In this document: positions 24,692 through 33,176 of the stretch, piece after piece
Position numbering within the stretch: position 1 is the stretch's first letter
How the letters are laid out: every line of letters begins with the position of its first letter
DNA from: Lysobacter_L cavernae
Lineage (GTDB): Bacteria > Pseudomonadota > Gammaproteobacteria > Xanthomonadales > Xanthomonadaceae
NCBI RefSeq assembly: GCF_042648505.1
Contig: NZ_JBHRXK010000003.1
Span: 434,001-498,000 of the forward strand
Length of the DNA: 64,000 nucleotides
Direction: 5' to 3'
Translations under genes and position numbers: made by a program
Notes under the pieces: model-generated
Told to the model about the DNA's origin: nothing
What the model saw: the letters and a program-made list of their open reading frames with translations, nothing else
Database searches by the model: none

Positions 24692-27115
24692 ATGACCGAT
24701 TCCCCTGAACGCGAGACGCTGGCCCTGCCGGTTTTGCCGCTGCGTGACGTCGTCGTGTTCCCGCACATGGTGATTCCGTTGTTCGTCGGCCGCGACAAGT
24801 CGATCCGCGCGCTAGATCTGGCGATGGAGTCCGACAAGCGCATCCTGCTGGTCGCGCAGAAGTCGGCCGAGACCGATGACCCGGGTGCCGACGACATCTA
24901 CGAGGTCGGCACGCTGGCGCAGGTGCTGCAATTGCTGAAACTGCCTGACGGCACGATCAAGGTGCTGGTCGAGGGCGTGTCGCGCGTGGCCGTGCATGAC
25001 GTGGTCGAAAACGATGGCGCGCTTGCGGGGCGGGCGGAAGTGGTGGAGCCGCTGATCGACCGCGAGGAGCGCGAGATCGAGGCGATCGCGCGCTCGCTGA
25101 TGGGCCTGTTCGAGCAGTACGTCAAGACCAACCGCAAGCTGCCGCCGGAGCTGATGCAGACGTTGTCCGGCATCGACGAGCCCGGTCGCCTGGCCGACAC
25201 CATCGCCGCGCACCTGGGCGTGCGCATCGGCGACAAGCAGAAACTGCTTGATACCCACGCAGTCGGTGCGCGCCTGGAGCAACTGGTCGGTCTGGTCGAT
25301 GGCGAGATCGACGTGCAGCAGCTGGAGAAGCGCATCCGCGGCCGGGTCAAGTCGCAGATGGAGAAGAGCCAGCGCGAGTACTACCTCAACGAGCAGATGA
25401 AGGCGATCCAGAAGGAGCTCGGCGAGATCGACGATGCGCCCAACGACATCGACGAGCTTGCTCGCAAGATCGCCGAGGCCGGCATGCCCAAGCCGGTTGA
25501 AACCAAGGCCCGCGCCGAGCTCAACAAGCTCAAGCAGATGTCGCCGATGTCGGCCGAAGCCGCCGTCGTGCGCAACTATCTGGATTGGCTGCTGGGCGTG
25601 CCGTGGAAGAAGCGCACCAAGGTGCGCAAGGACCTCAAGGCTGCACAGGACGTGCTCGATGCCGACCACTTCGGCCTGGAGAAGGTCAAGGACCGCATCC
25701 TCGAATATCTGGCCGTGCAGTCGCGCGTGAAACAGATGAAGGGGCCGATCCTGTGTCTGGTCGGGCCGCCCGGCGTGGGCAAGACCTCGCTCGGCCAGTC
25801 GATCGCCAAGGCCACCAACCGCAAGTTCGTGCGCATGTCGCTCGGTGGCGTGCGCGACGAGGCCGAGATCCGCGGTCACCGCCGCACCTATGTCGGTTCG
25901 ATGCCGGGTCGCATCGTGCAGAACCTCAACAAGGTCGGCAGCAAGAACGCGCTGTTCATGCTCGACGAGATCGACAAGATGTCGATGGACTTCCGTGGCG
26001 ATCCGTCGTCGGCGCTGCTGGAGGTGCTCGACCCGGAACAGAACAACTCGTTCAACGACCATTACCTCGAGGTCGATCTCGATCTGTCCGAGGTGATGTT
26101 TGTCGCCACTTCCAATTCGCTGAACATCCCCGGGCCGCTGCTCGACCGCATGGAAGTGATCCGGTTGCCGGGTTACACCGAGGAAGAAAAGCTCAGCATT
26201 GCCATGCGCTATCTGCTGCCCAAGCAGATCAAGGCCAATGGCCTGAAGCCCGAAGAGCTGAAGGTGGCCGAGAGCGCGGTGCGTGACATCGTGCGCTACT
26301 ACACGCGCGAGTCCGGTGTACGCAGTCTGGAGCGCGAGATTTCCAAGATCTGCCGCAAGGTCGTCAAGGAGATCGCCCTGGCCGGCCCCAAGGCCAAGAA
26401 GGCCGCCCTCAACGTCACGTCCAAGAATCTCGACAAATACCTGGGCGTGCGTCGCTTTGACTTCGGCCGTGCCGAGGAGCAGAGCGAGATCGGCCTGGTC
26501 ACCGGCCTGGCCTGGACCGAGGTCGGTGGCGACCTGCTGCAGATCGAGGCGACGCTGGTGCCGGGCAAGGGACAGTTGATCCTGACCGGCCAGCTTGGCG
26601 ACGTGATGAAGGAATCGGCGTCGGCTGCGCTGTCGGTGGTGCGTGCGCGCACTGAGCGGCTGGGCATCGATCTCGACTTTCTGCAGAAGCACGACGTGCA
26701 CGTGCACGTGCCCGAGGGCGCCACGCCCAAGGACGGCCCGAGCGCCGGCATCGCCATGGCGACCGCGCTGGTGTCGATGCTGACCAAGAACCCGGTCAAG
26801 GCCGACGTGGCGATGACCGGTGAGATCACCCTGCGCGGTCGCGTGCTGCCGATCGGCGGCCTCAAGGAGAAACTCCTCGCGGCGCTACGTGGCGGCATCC
26901 GCACGGTGATCATCCCCGACGAGAATCGCAAGGACCTGGTCGACTTGCCCAAGAGCGTGACGCAGGGCCTGAAAATCGTCTCGGCGAAGTGGATCGACGA
27001 AGTACTCGACATCGCGCTGGAGCGTCCGATCGCGCCGGTGCCGGCGTCGGGTCAAGGTGAGGTGGCGGTGCGTGACGGCAGCAAGTCGGTGAGTCAGGCC
27101 GACGTCAAACATTGA
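24692..27115 (+). CDS. lon: ATP-dependent protease Lon
   Basis: Homo-oligomeric AAA+ protease (807 residues) that degrades damaged and short-lived regulatory proteins in the cytoplasm. The substrate-binding N-domain starts LPVLPLRDVVVFPHMVIPL, Walker A is GPPGVGKT (358-365) and Walker B is ALFMLDEIDK. The Ser-Lys dyad is Ser684 in KDGPSAGIA and Lys727, 43 residues later as in E. coli. Length is standard. Expression is probably under heat-shock control through the promoter at 24585. hup follows after 218 bases with its own promoter. Confidence 0.97.
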   Translation: MTDSPERETLALPVLPLRDVVVFPHMVIPLFVGRDKSIRALDLAMESDKRILLVAQKSAETDDPGADDIYEVGTLAQVLQLLKLPDGTIKVLVEGVSRVAVHDVVENDGALAGRAEVVEPLIDREEREIEAIARSLMGLFEQYVKTNRKLPPELMQTLSGIDEPGRLADTIAAHLGVRIGDKQKLLDTHAVGARLEQLVGLVDGEIDVQQLEKRIRGRVKSQMEKSQREYYLNEQMKAIQKELGEIDDAPNDIDELARKIAEAGMPKPVETKARAELNKLKQMSPMSAEAAVVRNYLDWLLGVPWKKRTKVRKDLKAAQDVLDADHFGLEKVKDRILEYLAVQSRVKQMKGPILCLVGPPGVGKTSLGQSIAKATNRKFVRMSLGGVRDEAEIRGHRRTYVGSMPGRIVQNLNKVGSKNALFMLDEIDKMSMDFRGDPSSALLEVLDPEQNNSFNDHYLEVDLDLSEVMFVATSNSLNIPGPLLDRMEVIRLPGYTEEEKLSIAMRYLLPKQIKANGLKPEELKVAESAVRDIVRYYTRESGVRSLEREISKICRKVVKEIALAGPKAKKAALNVTSKNLDKYLGVRRFDFGRAEEQSEIGLVTGLAWTEVGGDLLQIEATLVPGKGQLILTGQLGDVMKESASAALSVVRARTERLGIDLDFLQKHDVHVHVPEGATPKDGPSAGIAMATALVSMLTKNPVKADVAMTGEITLRGRVLPIGGLKEKLLAALRGGIRTVIIPDENRKDLVDLPKSVTQGLKIVSAKWIDEVLDIALERPIAPVPASGQGEVAVRDGSKSVSQADVKH

Positions 27116-27179
27116 TCGCAGCCACTTGTCGGAAAACGATCAAAAGCGCTGGAAGGCCCGTCATTGCTAGCTTTCAAGC

Positions 27180-27208
27180 TTGCACCCCCAAAATGCCGCT
27201 GGTATAAC
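27180..27208 (+). promoter_or_regulatory. Sigma-70 promoter of hup
   Basis: TTGCAC, an exact 17-base spacer and TATAAC. Predicted start of transcription is near 27215, which puts a strong hairpin at the very 5' end of the message. Confidence 0.75.
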
Positions 27209-27216
27209 GATCGCAA

Positions 27217-27248
27217 CCGCGCGCTGCTGTAAATCAGCATGCGCGCGG
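27217..27248 (+). promoter_or_regulatory. 5' leader hairpin of hup mRNA
   Basis: Thirteen paired bases, CCGCGCGCTGCTG with CAGCA-T-GCGCGCGG (one bulged T), around the loop TAAAT. It lies just after the predicted transcription start and 85 bases before the hup ATG. Such a 5' hairpin usually shields RNA from RppH/RNase E attack; a regulatory role is inferred only. Confidence 0.6.
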
Positions 27249-27333
27249 CAAGGTCGATCGGAGCAGTTCGCCGTGCGTGGACTGTCCCGATTCTCAGAAC
27301 ATGCGGCAACATCCGCACAGGGAGTCAATACGA

Positions 27334-27606
27334 ATGAACAAGGCTGAGTTTGTTGGTGCCGTCGCCGACGCCGCCGAACTGTCCAAGACCGATGCCGCCA
27401 ATGCTGTCGACGCCGTGATCAGCACGATCACCAAGGCGTTGAAGAAGGGCGACACCGTCACGCTCGTGGGCTTCGGCACCTTCCAGGTCCGCAAGCGCGC
27501 CGCGCGCCAGGGCCGTAATCCGAAGACCGGCGAGACCATCAAGATCAAGGCCTCGAAGAATCCGTCCTTCAAGGCTGGTAAGGCGCTGAAGGATGCCGTA
27601 AACTAA
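27334..27606 (+). CDS. hup: DNA-binding protein HU
   Basis: Small basic nucleoid protein (90 residues) that bends and compacts DNA. The family signature GFGTFQVRKRAARQGRNP-x-TG lies at about 46-66, with the proline that intercalates in the minor groove near residue 63. The start gives the classical MNKAEF-type N-terminus, with AGGGAG upstream. It has a good promoter and a structured leader. tRNA-Val begins 13 bases after the stop with no terminator between, so readthrough into the tRNA is likely. Confidence 0.96.
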   Translation: MNKAEFVGAVADAAELSKTDAANAVDAVISTITKALKKGDTVTLVGFGTFQVRKRAARQGRNPKTGETIKIKASKNPSFKAGKALKDAVN

Positions 27607-27619
27607 GCAACTCGCTCGC

Positions 27620-27694
27620 GGGTGCTTAGCTCAGCGGTAGAGCGTCTCCTTTACACGGAGAGGGTCGGGGGTTCGAAACCCTCAGCACCCACCA
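27620..27694 (+). tRNA. tRNA-Val (TAC)
   Basis: 75 bases with encoded CCA. The stem TCTCC/GGAGA holds TTTACAC, anticodon TAC. It starts 13 bases after the hup stop. Confidence 0.97.
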
Positions 27695-27734
27695 TCAAGC
27701 ACCAACGCCAGCGAACGCTCAGGTTTCAAAGTGC

Positions 27735-27811
27735 GGAGTGGTAGTTCAGTCGGTTAGAATGCTGGCCTGTCACGCCGGAGGTCGCGGGTTCGAGTCCCGT
27801 CCACTCCGCCA
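27735..27811 (+). tRNA. tRNA-Asp (GTC), copy 1
   Basis: 77 bases, acceptor GGAGTGG/CCACTCC, discriminator G and CCA. The anticodon loop is CTGTCAC, anticodon GTC. Identical to the copy at 27912. Confidence 0.97.
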
Positions 27812-27819
27812 GTTTCACC

Positions 27820-27849
27820 AAAGGCGCCGGAAACGGCGCCTTTGCTTTT
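27820..27849 (+). terminator. Terminator after tRNA-Asp copy 1
   Basis: Stem AAAGGCGCC/GGCGCCTTT with loop GGAAAC, then TGCTTTT. The same stem and loop recur after copy 2. Confidence 0.85.
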
Positions 27850-27911
27850 AAGTGAGGGCATTGCAATCGTTGCCGACAGGCGCGGTCGCATGGCCGGAAG
27901 TTGCAAAACGT

Positions 27912-27988
27912 GGAGTGGTAGTTCAGTCGGTTAGAATGCTGGCCTGTCACGCCGGAGGTCGCGGGTTCGAGTCCCGTCCACTCCGCCA
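27912..27988 (+). tRNA. tRNA-Asp (GTC), copy 2
   Basis: 77 bases, identical over its full length to copy 1. The short flank GTGGTAG...CCAGTTT and the terminator type are also shared, as expected of a tandem duplication. Confidence 0.97.
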
Positions 27989-27995
27989 GTTTTTT

Positions 27996-28026
27996 GAAGG
28001 CGCCGGAAACGGCGCCTTCTTTTTTG
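27996..28026 (+). terminator. Terminator after tRNA-Asp copy 2
   Basis: Stem GAAGGCGCC/GGCGCCTTC, loop GGAAAC, then a run of T. Strong intrinsic terminator that separates the tRNAs from ppiD. Confidence 0.92.
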
Positions 28027-28120
28027 CCTGTCCCTTGGGCGGCGGGTCACCGCGACGACGGGCGATGGCCGGCGCGGAAGCGCGCTAAACTGTCCGGCTT
28101 ACGACTGACGCGACCCGGAC

Positions 28121-30112
28121 ATGCTGCAGAAACTCCGTGACAAGACCTCGGGCTGGATCGCCACGGTGATCCTGGGCCTGTTGATCATTCCCTTCGCCTT
28201 TGTCGGCATCGAGCAGTACCTCGGCCAGCGCACCGACACCTCGGTGGCGAAGATCGACGTGCCGCCGAGCTGGTGGTCGTCGGCGCCGTCGTGGTGGCCG
28301 GTATCGGTGTTCTGGCAGCACGAGCAGATCGGCGTCGACGAGTTCCGCAACCGCTTCGAGCAGGAGCGCCAGCGTCAGCGTGCGGAGCAGGGCGAAGCGT
28401 TCGACTCGCGCGCGTTCGAGAGCGTCGAGAACAAGCGTGCGATCCTCGACAGCCTGATCGACGCCCGCGTGCAGCAGCTGAAGGCTTCGCACGACGGCCT
28501 GATCGTCAGCGACGCGCTGCTGCAGCAGACCATCCAGGAGATTCCGGGGTTCCAGGTCGACGGCAAGTTCAATTACGACCGCTACCGCCTGGCCCTGGCT
28601 TCGCAGGTGCCACCGCAGAGCGAGCGCCAGTTCGAACAGAGCGTGCGCGAGAGCCTGCAGCAATCGCTGTTGGCGATGGGCGTGGGCACCAGCAACTTCG
28701 TGACTGCCGGCGAGATGGAGCGGCTGATCAAGCTGATGGGCGAGACCCGTGACGTCAACCTGTTGATGTTGCTGCCACCTGTGGCTGACACGGCGCCGGT
28801 CGATGCTGCTGAAATCCAGAAGTGGTACGACGGCCATGTCGCCGAATACCGTGCGCCGGAGACGGTGTCGCTGGAGTACGTCGAGATCAACAGCGCCACC
28901 CTGCCGACGCCCGCGCCGGCTGACGAGGCCACCCTGCGCCAGCGCTACGAGCAGGAGAAGAACCGCTTCGTCGAGCAGGAGCAGCGTCTGGCGTCGCACA
29001 TCCTGGTCCGCGTCGACGAAGGCGCCAATGCCGCCGCGCAGAAGGCGGCTGAGCAGAAGGCGGCGCAGTTGGCGACGCAGGCCAAGGCCGCCGGCGCCGA
29101 TTTTGCCGCGCTGGCCACTGCCAACAGCGACGACAGTGGCTCCAAGGCCGCCGCTGGCGACCTGGGTTGGGTCAGCAAGGGCATGATGGTCGGTTCGTTC
29201 GAGAACGCTCTGTTCGCGATGAAGGCCGGCGAAGTGAGCGCGCCGATCAAGACTGATTTCGGCTGGCACGTGATCCAGTTGCGCGAGGTCAAGGCTGGGG
29301 CGCAGGAAACCTTTGAGCAGGCTCGCGAAGCGCTGGCACGCGAACAGGCTGAGAGCGACCGTGAGCGCAGTGCCAGCGAGTTCAGCAGCAAGCTGGTCGA
29401 TTTGACGCTGAAGAATCCGTCCTCACTGGCGCCGGCCGCGCGCGCGATGAATATCCCACTGCAGAAACTCGGTCCGATCACCCGCGACGCCGCCAAGACC
29501 GGTGCGCAGGGCATCGCCGCCAATCCGGCCGTGTTGCGTGCAGCGTTTTCCGACAACCTGATCCAGGACGGCACGGTCAGCGACCCGATCGAGATCAGCC
29601 CGGGGCACAGCGTGTTGGTCCGCGTCACTGCGCACACGCCGGAACGCGCGCAGCCGCTGGCGCAGGTGCGTGATCGGATCATTGCCGAGATCCGCGCCGA
29701 CCGCGCCAGCCAGGCCGCGCAGAAGGAGGCCGATGCGCTGCTCGCGCGCCTGACAGCCGGCGAGACCCTGGACGCCGTGGCTGCGTCGAAGCAACTGCCG
29801 CCGCCGCAGGCAATGCCGGGCGTGCCGCGCGGCATGCCGCTACCGGAAGCCAGCGTGTCCGAGGCGATCTTCGCCGCGCAGGCGCCGGCCGCGGGCAAGC
29901 TTTCGCCGGGCCAGGCCGTGCTGAGCGACGGCCGCGCCGTGCTGTTCACCGTCAGCAAGGTCACACCAGGCGATGCGGCGACGATACCGCCGCAGCAGCG
30001 TGAGATGCTGCAGCAGCAGGTCGCCCAGATCGGCGGTGCCGACGACGTCAAGGTGCTGGTCGCGGCGCTGCGCAAACGGGTCAAGGTGACCGTGGTCGAG
30101 CGCAATCTCTGA
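28121..30112 (+). CDS. ppiD: Periplasmic folding chaperone PpiD
   Basis: Inner-membrane-anchored periplasmic chaperone (663 residues) that works near the SecYEG exit. A single membrane helix lies at about 13-30 (ATVILGLLIIPFAFVGI), preceded by a short cytoplasmic N-terminus. The SurA-like N-domain follows. The parvulin-type PPIase domain covers about 290-390 (ASHILVRV, GDLGWVSKGMMVGSFENALF and GWHVIQL), although PpiD parvulin domains often have little activity. An unusual Trp-rich stretch (PPSWWSSAPSWWPVSVFW) follows the helix at about 48-65. It closes the tig-clpP-clpX-lon-hup-ppiD order found in many gammaproteobacteria. Confidence 0.93.
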   Translation: MLQKLRDKTSGWIATVILGLLIIPFAFVGIEQYLGQRTDTSVAKIDVPPSWWSSAPSWWPVSVFWQHEQIGVDEFRNRFEQERQRQRAEQGEAFDSRAFESVENKRAILDSLIDARVQQLKASHDGLIVSDALLQQTIQEIPGFQVDGKFNYDRYRLALASQVPPQSERQFEQSVRESLQQSLLAMGVGTSNFVTAGEMERLIKLMGETRDVNLLMLLPPVADTAPVDAAEIQKWYDGHVAEYRAPETVSLEYVEINSATLPTPAPADEATLRQRYEQEKNRFVEQEQRLASHILVRVDEGANAAAQKAAEQKAAQLATQAKAAGADFAALATANSDDSGSKAAAGDLGWVSKGMMVGSFENALFAMKAGEVSAPIKTDFGWHVIQLREVKAGAQETFEQAREALAREQAESDRERSASEFSSKLVDLTLKNPSSLAPAARAMNIPLQKLGPITRDAAKTGAQGIAANPAVLRAAFSDNLIQDGTVSDPIEISPGHSVLVRVTAHTPERAQPLAQVRDRIIAEIRADRASQAAQKEADALLARLTAGETLDAVAASKQLPPPQAMPGVPRGMPLPEASVSEAIFAAQAPAAGKLSPGQAVLSDGRAVLFTVSKVTPGDAATIPPQQREMLQQQVAQIGGADDVKVLVAALRKRVKVTVVERNL

Positions 30113-30134
30113 CCGGTTGCTGCGCTTCAACGAG

Positions 30135-30161
30135 AAGGCCCGGCATTGCCGGGCCTTTTTC
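30135..30161 (+). terminator. Terminator of ppiD
   Basis: Ten-base stem AAGGCCCGGC/GCCGGGCCTT, loop ATT, then TTT. It lies between convergent ppiD and fabI and may serve both. Confidence 0.9.
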
Positions 30162-30198
30162 GTTCGCGGCTTGCAAGAAGCGCGATGCGCTTCCTGGT

Positions 30199-30993
30199 TT
30201 ACTCGGTGTCGATACCGGTCATGCCGACGATGTTGTAGCCGGCGTCGACGTAGGTGATCTCGCCAGTCACGCCTGCGGCCAGGTCCGAGCACAGGAACGC
30301 GGCGACGTTGCCAACATCGTCGATCGACACGCTGCGACGCAGCGGTGCCTGGCTTTCGACGTGGCCGAGGATCTTGCGGAAGCCGGCGATGCCGGATGCG
30401 GCGAGGGTGCGGATCGGGCCGGCCGAGATCGCATTGACGCGGATACCTTCCGGGCCGAGGTTGAGCGCGAGATAGCGCACCGATGCCTCGAGGCTGGCCT
30501 TGGCCACGCCCATGACGTTGTAGTTGGACAGCGCGCGTTCGGCGCCGAGGTAGCTCAGGGTCAGGATCGCGCCCTTGCGGTTCTGCATGTGCGGGCGCGC
30601 GGCCTTGGCCAGGGCCGACAGCGAGTACGACGAGATGTCGTGGGCGATGGCGAAGCTCTCGCGGGTCAGGCCATCGAGGAAGTTGCCGGCGATCGCCTCG
30701 CGCGGGGCGAAGGCGATGGCGTGGACGAGGATGTCGAAGCCGTCGTTCCAGCGCTGGCCGAGCTGGTCGAAGCAGGCGGCGATCTGCGCGTCATCGCTGA
30801 CGTCGAGCGGCAGCACGATGTCGCTGCCGTACTCGCTGGCGGCGGACTCGACGCGTGTCTTGAGCTTCTCGTTCTGGTAGGTGAACGCGAGCTGCGCGCC
30901 TTCGCGGTGCATGGCCTCGGCGATGCCGCTGGCGATCGAGCGCTCGCTGGCGATGCCGGTGATCAGTGCACGCTTGCCTTGCAGAAAACCCAT
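30199..30993 (-). CDS. fabI: Enoyl-ACP reductase FabI
   Basis: NADH-dependent enoyl-acyl carrier protein reductase (264 residues), the last step of each fatty-acid elongation cycle. This short-chain dehydrogenase has the cofactor motif ITGIASERSIASGIA (11-25) and active-site Tyr148, Tyr158 and Lys165 in SYLGAERALSNYNVMGVAK, the FabI spacing. GPIRTLAASGI is the flexible substrate loop. The ATG has AAGGA 8 bases upstream. It stands outside the fab cluster at 55.8-60.4 kb, which has no reductase of this step. Confidence 0.95.
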   Translation of the reverse strand: MGFLQGKRALITGIASERSIASGIAEAMHREGAQLAFTYQNEKLKTRVESAASEYGSDIVLPLDVSDDAQIAACFDQLGQRWNDGFDILVHAIAFAPREAIAGNFLDGLTRESFAIAHDISSYSLSALAKAARPHMQNRKGAILTLSYLGAERALSNYNVMGVAKASLEASVRYLALNLGPEGIRVNAISAGPIRTLAASGIAGFRKILGHVESQAPLRRSVSIDDVGNVAAFLCSDLAAGVTGEITYVDAGYNIVGMTGIDTE

Positions 30994-31096
30994 GAGCCTG
31001 TTCCTTTCTGTTTAGTCGTGACCGCGAGTGCGGTCGAGCAAAGGCTCTAGTGTAGCCGGCGACAGCGGGCGGTTGCGGCGATGCGCCGGCGTAGGG

Positions 31097-32299
31097 TCAG
31101 GGCAGGCCGGTTTTTGCGCGGGTGCTGTCGGTGAATGCGACTGAGTCGATAGCCAGTACCTTGCCGGGACGCAGCACGCTGTCGGCGCGCAGGCCGTTGC
31201 GTTGCAGCAGGTCGGCGACGCTGACGCCGTAACGGCGGGCGATGGTCGAGACGTTTTCGCCACGGACGACCGTGTGCTGGCGGGCTTGGTCCCCTGACAC
31301 CCCGGCGCTGGAGGCATCGCCCATCGTGACGGATTGCGAAACGGTCGTTGCCGCGACGCGGGTATCGTCGGGAATGTCGGCGGCCGCGAGCAGGCGCGCC
31401 GGTTCACCGCCGGCCTTGCTGATGCGGCCGTCACCGAAGACTGGATTGAAACGCAACAGCTGGGCGGCGTCCTGGCCGTTGCGCGTGGCCCACTGGTCGA
31501 TGCGTTGGACGTCGGCGGGCAACGCCACCGCCTGCAGGCGCGGTACCGGACGATCGAGCGCACGCAACCATTCCTCGCGGTCGTCGGCCTGCTCCATCAG
31601 GCACGACAACGCGTGCAGTTTGCGTACGTAGGCCTGGGTGATGTCGGACAGACCGGGCAATTGCGCCGGCTCGGCATTGCGCGCGGCCTGGCCGCTGCGC
31701 TTGAGTGCGCCGAGCACGCGGTATTCGCCGGCGTTGTAGGCCATTACCGCCAGTCGCCAGTCACCGGCAAACATGCCGTGCAGTGTCTTGAGGTAGCGCA
31801 CCGCGGCCCGGGTCGAATCGATCGGCGAGAGGCGGCCGTCGTAGCCGCTGCGGATCGGCACGCCGTGGTCGCGTGCGGTCAGGGCGATCATCTGCCACAA
31901 GCCGGCCGGGCCGCTGGGGCTGCGTGCGCCGGGGCGGTAGCCGCTCTCGACGAATGGGATCAGCGCGTATTCGGTCGGCAGGTGCGCCTCGCGCAGGGCC
32001 TCGACCACGTAGCCGAACAGCGGCAGCAGATCGTCGTTGCGCGCCGCCAGGCGCTTGGGCGCACTGGCGAAGTGCTGGCGCCAGCGCGGGGAGCTGTCGT
32101 CGGTATCGCAATCGGGGTCGGCCAAGCCGCCGCGGAAACGCTCGTAGATCTCGCGGCCGTTGCGGTTGCCGGCCGTGGCGGAAGCGTTTGTGGCCTCGGC
32201 TACGTCCGCCGTGACTATCGGTGCGGCCGTCTGAGCGAACGCCGGCGCGGTGAGGCTGGCGATGACCAGGCCGAACCCGGCCACCCACTGGTGGCGCAT
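31097..32299 (-). CDS. mltD: Membrane-bound lytic murein transglycosylase D-like protein
   Basis: Peptidoglycan lytic transglycosylase (400 residues) that cuts glycan strands to leave anhydromuramic ends. The signal peptide ends at about residue 23 (LTAPAFAQT), with no lipobox Cys, so it is probably periplasmic rather than a lipoprotein. The SLT domain has the catalytic Glu in PFVESGYRPGARSPSGPAG and the later AVMAYNAGEYRV. One LysM repeat near the C-terminus (HTVVRGENVSTIARRYGVS) binds peptidoglycan. E. coli MltD has two LysM repeats and is longer. It follows gloB after 11 bases, as in many gammaproteobacteria. Confidence 0.87.
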   Translation of the reverse strand: MRHQWVAGFGLVIASLTAPAFAQTAAPIVTADVAEATNASATAGNRNGREIYERFRGGLADPDCDTDDSSPRWRQHFASAPKRLAARNDDLLPLFGYVVEALREAHLPTEYALIPFVESGYRPGARSPSGPAGLWQMIALTARDHGVPIRSGYDGRLSPIDSTRAAVRYLKTLHGMFAGDWRLAVMAYNAGEYRVLGALKRSGQAARNAEPAQLPGLSDITQAYVRKLHALSCLMEQADDREEWLRALDRPVPRLQAVALPADVQRIDQWATRNGQDAAQLLRFNPVFGDGRISKAGGEPARLLAAADIPDDTRVAATTVSQSVTMGDASSAGVSGDQARQHTVVRGENVSTIARRYGVSVADLLQRNGLRADSVLRPGKVLAIDSVAFTDSTRAKTGLP

Positions 32300-32310
32300 G
32301 CGGGTGCCAC

Positions 32311-33078
32311 TCACGCGACGAACCCGTCCTTCCAGCGCCGCAATTCGGCGAAGGCATCGACGCTGTCGCGTACCTCGCGACCCAGCTGCCGGCGCAGGGC
32401 GGCCCGGACATCGGCGCTGTCCACGCGCAGGAACGGATTGGCGGCGCACTCGCCGGCGATGGTACTGGGCAGGGTGGGGTGTCCGCGCTCGCGCATGGCC
32501 TGAGCTTCCTCAATGCGGCGCGCCAGCGCCGGGTTGTCGGGTTCTACCACGCGGGCGAAGGCCGCGTTTGCGAGCGTGTACTCATGTCCGCAACAGACCC
32601 GGGTGTCGCCGGGCAGAGCCGACAGGCGCGACAGGGACGCATGCATCTGCGCCGGACTGCCCTCGAACAGGCGCCCGCAGCCCAGGCTGAACAGGGTGTC
32701 ACCGCAGAACAGCAGGCCATCGCCGACGTAGGCCACGTGGCTGAGGGTGTGGCCGGGCACAGCGATGACCTCGAAGCGCCAGCTGCCCAGCTCGACCGTA
32801 TCGCCATCCCCGACCCGACGGGTGGCGGTGGTGATGCGTTCGTCGACCGGGGCGATCACCGGCAACTGCGGCCAGTGCGCCAGCAGCGCCGGGACGCCGC
32901 CGATGTGGTCGGGGTGGTGGTGGGTCAGCAGGATGCCGGCCGGTTCCAGCCCCGCCGCGGCGGCGGCCAGTACCGGGCCGGCTTCGCTGGGGTCGACGAT
33001 CACGGCTGGGCCGCCGCCGTCGTGGGCGGCGATCCAGATGTAGTTGTCGCGCAGTGCGGGCAGGGGCGTCAGCTGCAT
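32311..33078 (-). CDS. gloB: Hydroxyacylglutathione hydrolase (glyoxalase II)
   Basis: Cytoplasmic metallo-beta-lactamase-fold thioesterase (255 residues) that splits S-lactoylglutathione to lactate and glutathione in methylglyoxal detoxification. The binuclear metal motif is THHHPDHIGG, with further ligands in VPGHTLSH and FCGDTLF. The C-terminal substrate domain ends in FLRVDSADVR and FAELRRWKD. The start at 33078 gives the typical MQLTPLPALRDNYIW N-terminus. It is divergent from the methyltransferase gene and in operon with mltD. Confidence 0.94.
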   Translation of the reverse strand: MQLTPLPALRDNYIWIAAHDGGGPAVIVDPSEAGPVLAAAAAGLEPAGILLTHHHPDHIGGVPALLAHWPQLPVIAPVDERITTATRRVGDGDTVELGSWRFEVIAVPGHTLSHVAYVGDGLLFCGDTLFSLGCGRLFEGSPAQMHASLSRLSALPGDTRVCCGHEYTLANAAFARVVEPDNPALARRIEEAQAMRERGHPTLPSTIAGECAANPFLRVDSADVRAALRRQLGREVRDSVDAFAELRRWKDGFVA

Positions 33079-33176
33079 GGGTTGCTCGGAAGGCTTACCT
33101 GGAAGACGCGGCTGTACCGCACAATCGGGGCTCTGGCCGTCGCCATGGGCGCTGGCCACCCGAACCGGTCCCGACC

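Noticed and set aside
24812..26707. Long open frame opposite lon
   Set aside because: His/Leu/Arg-rich shadow of the lon codons, no family features.
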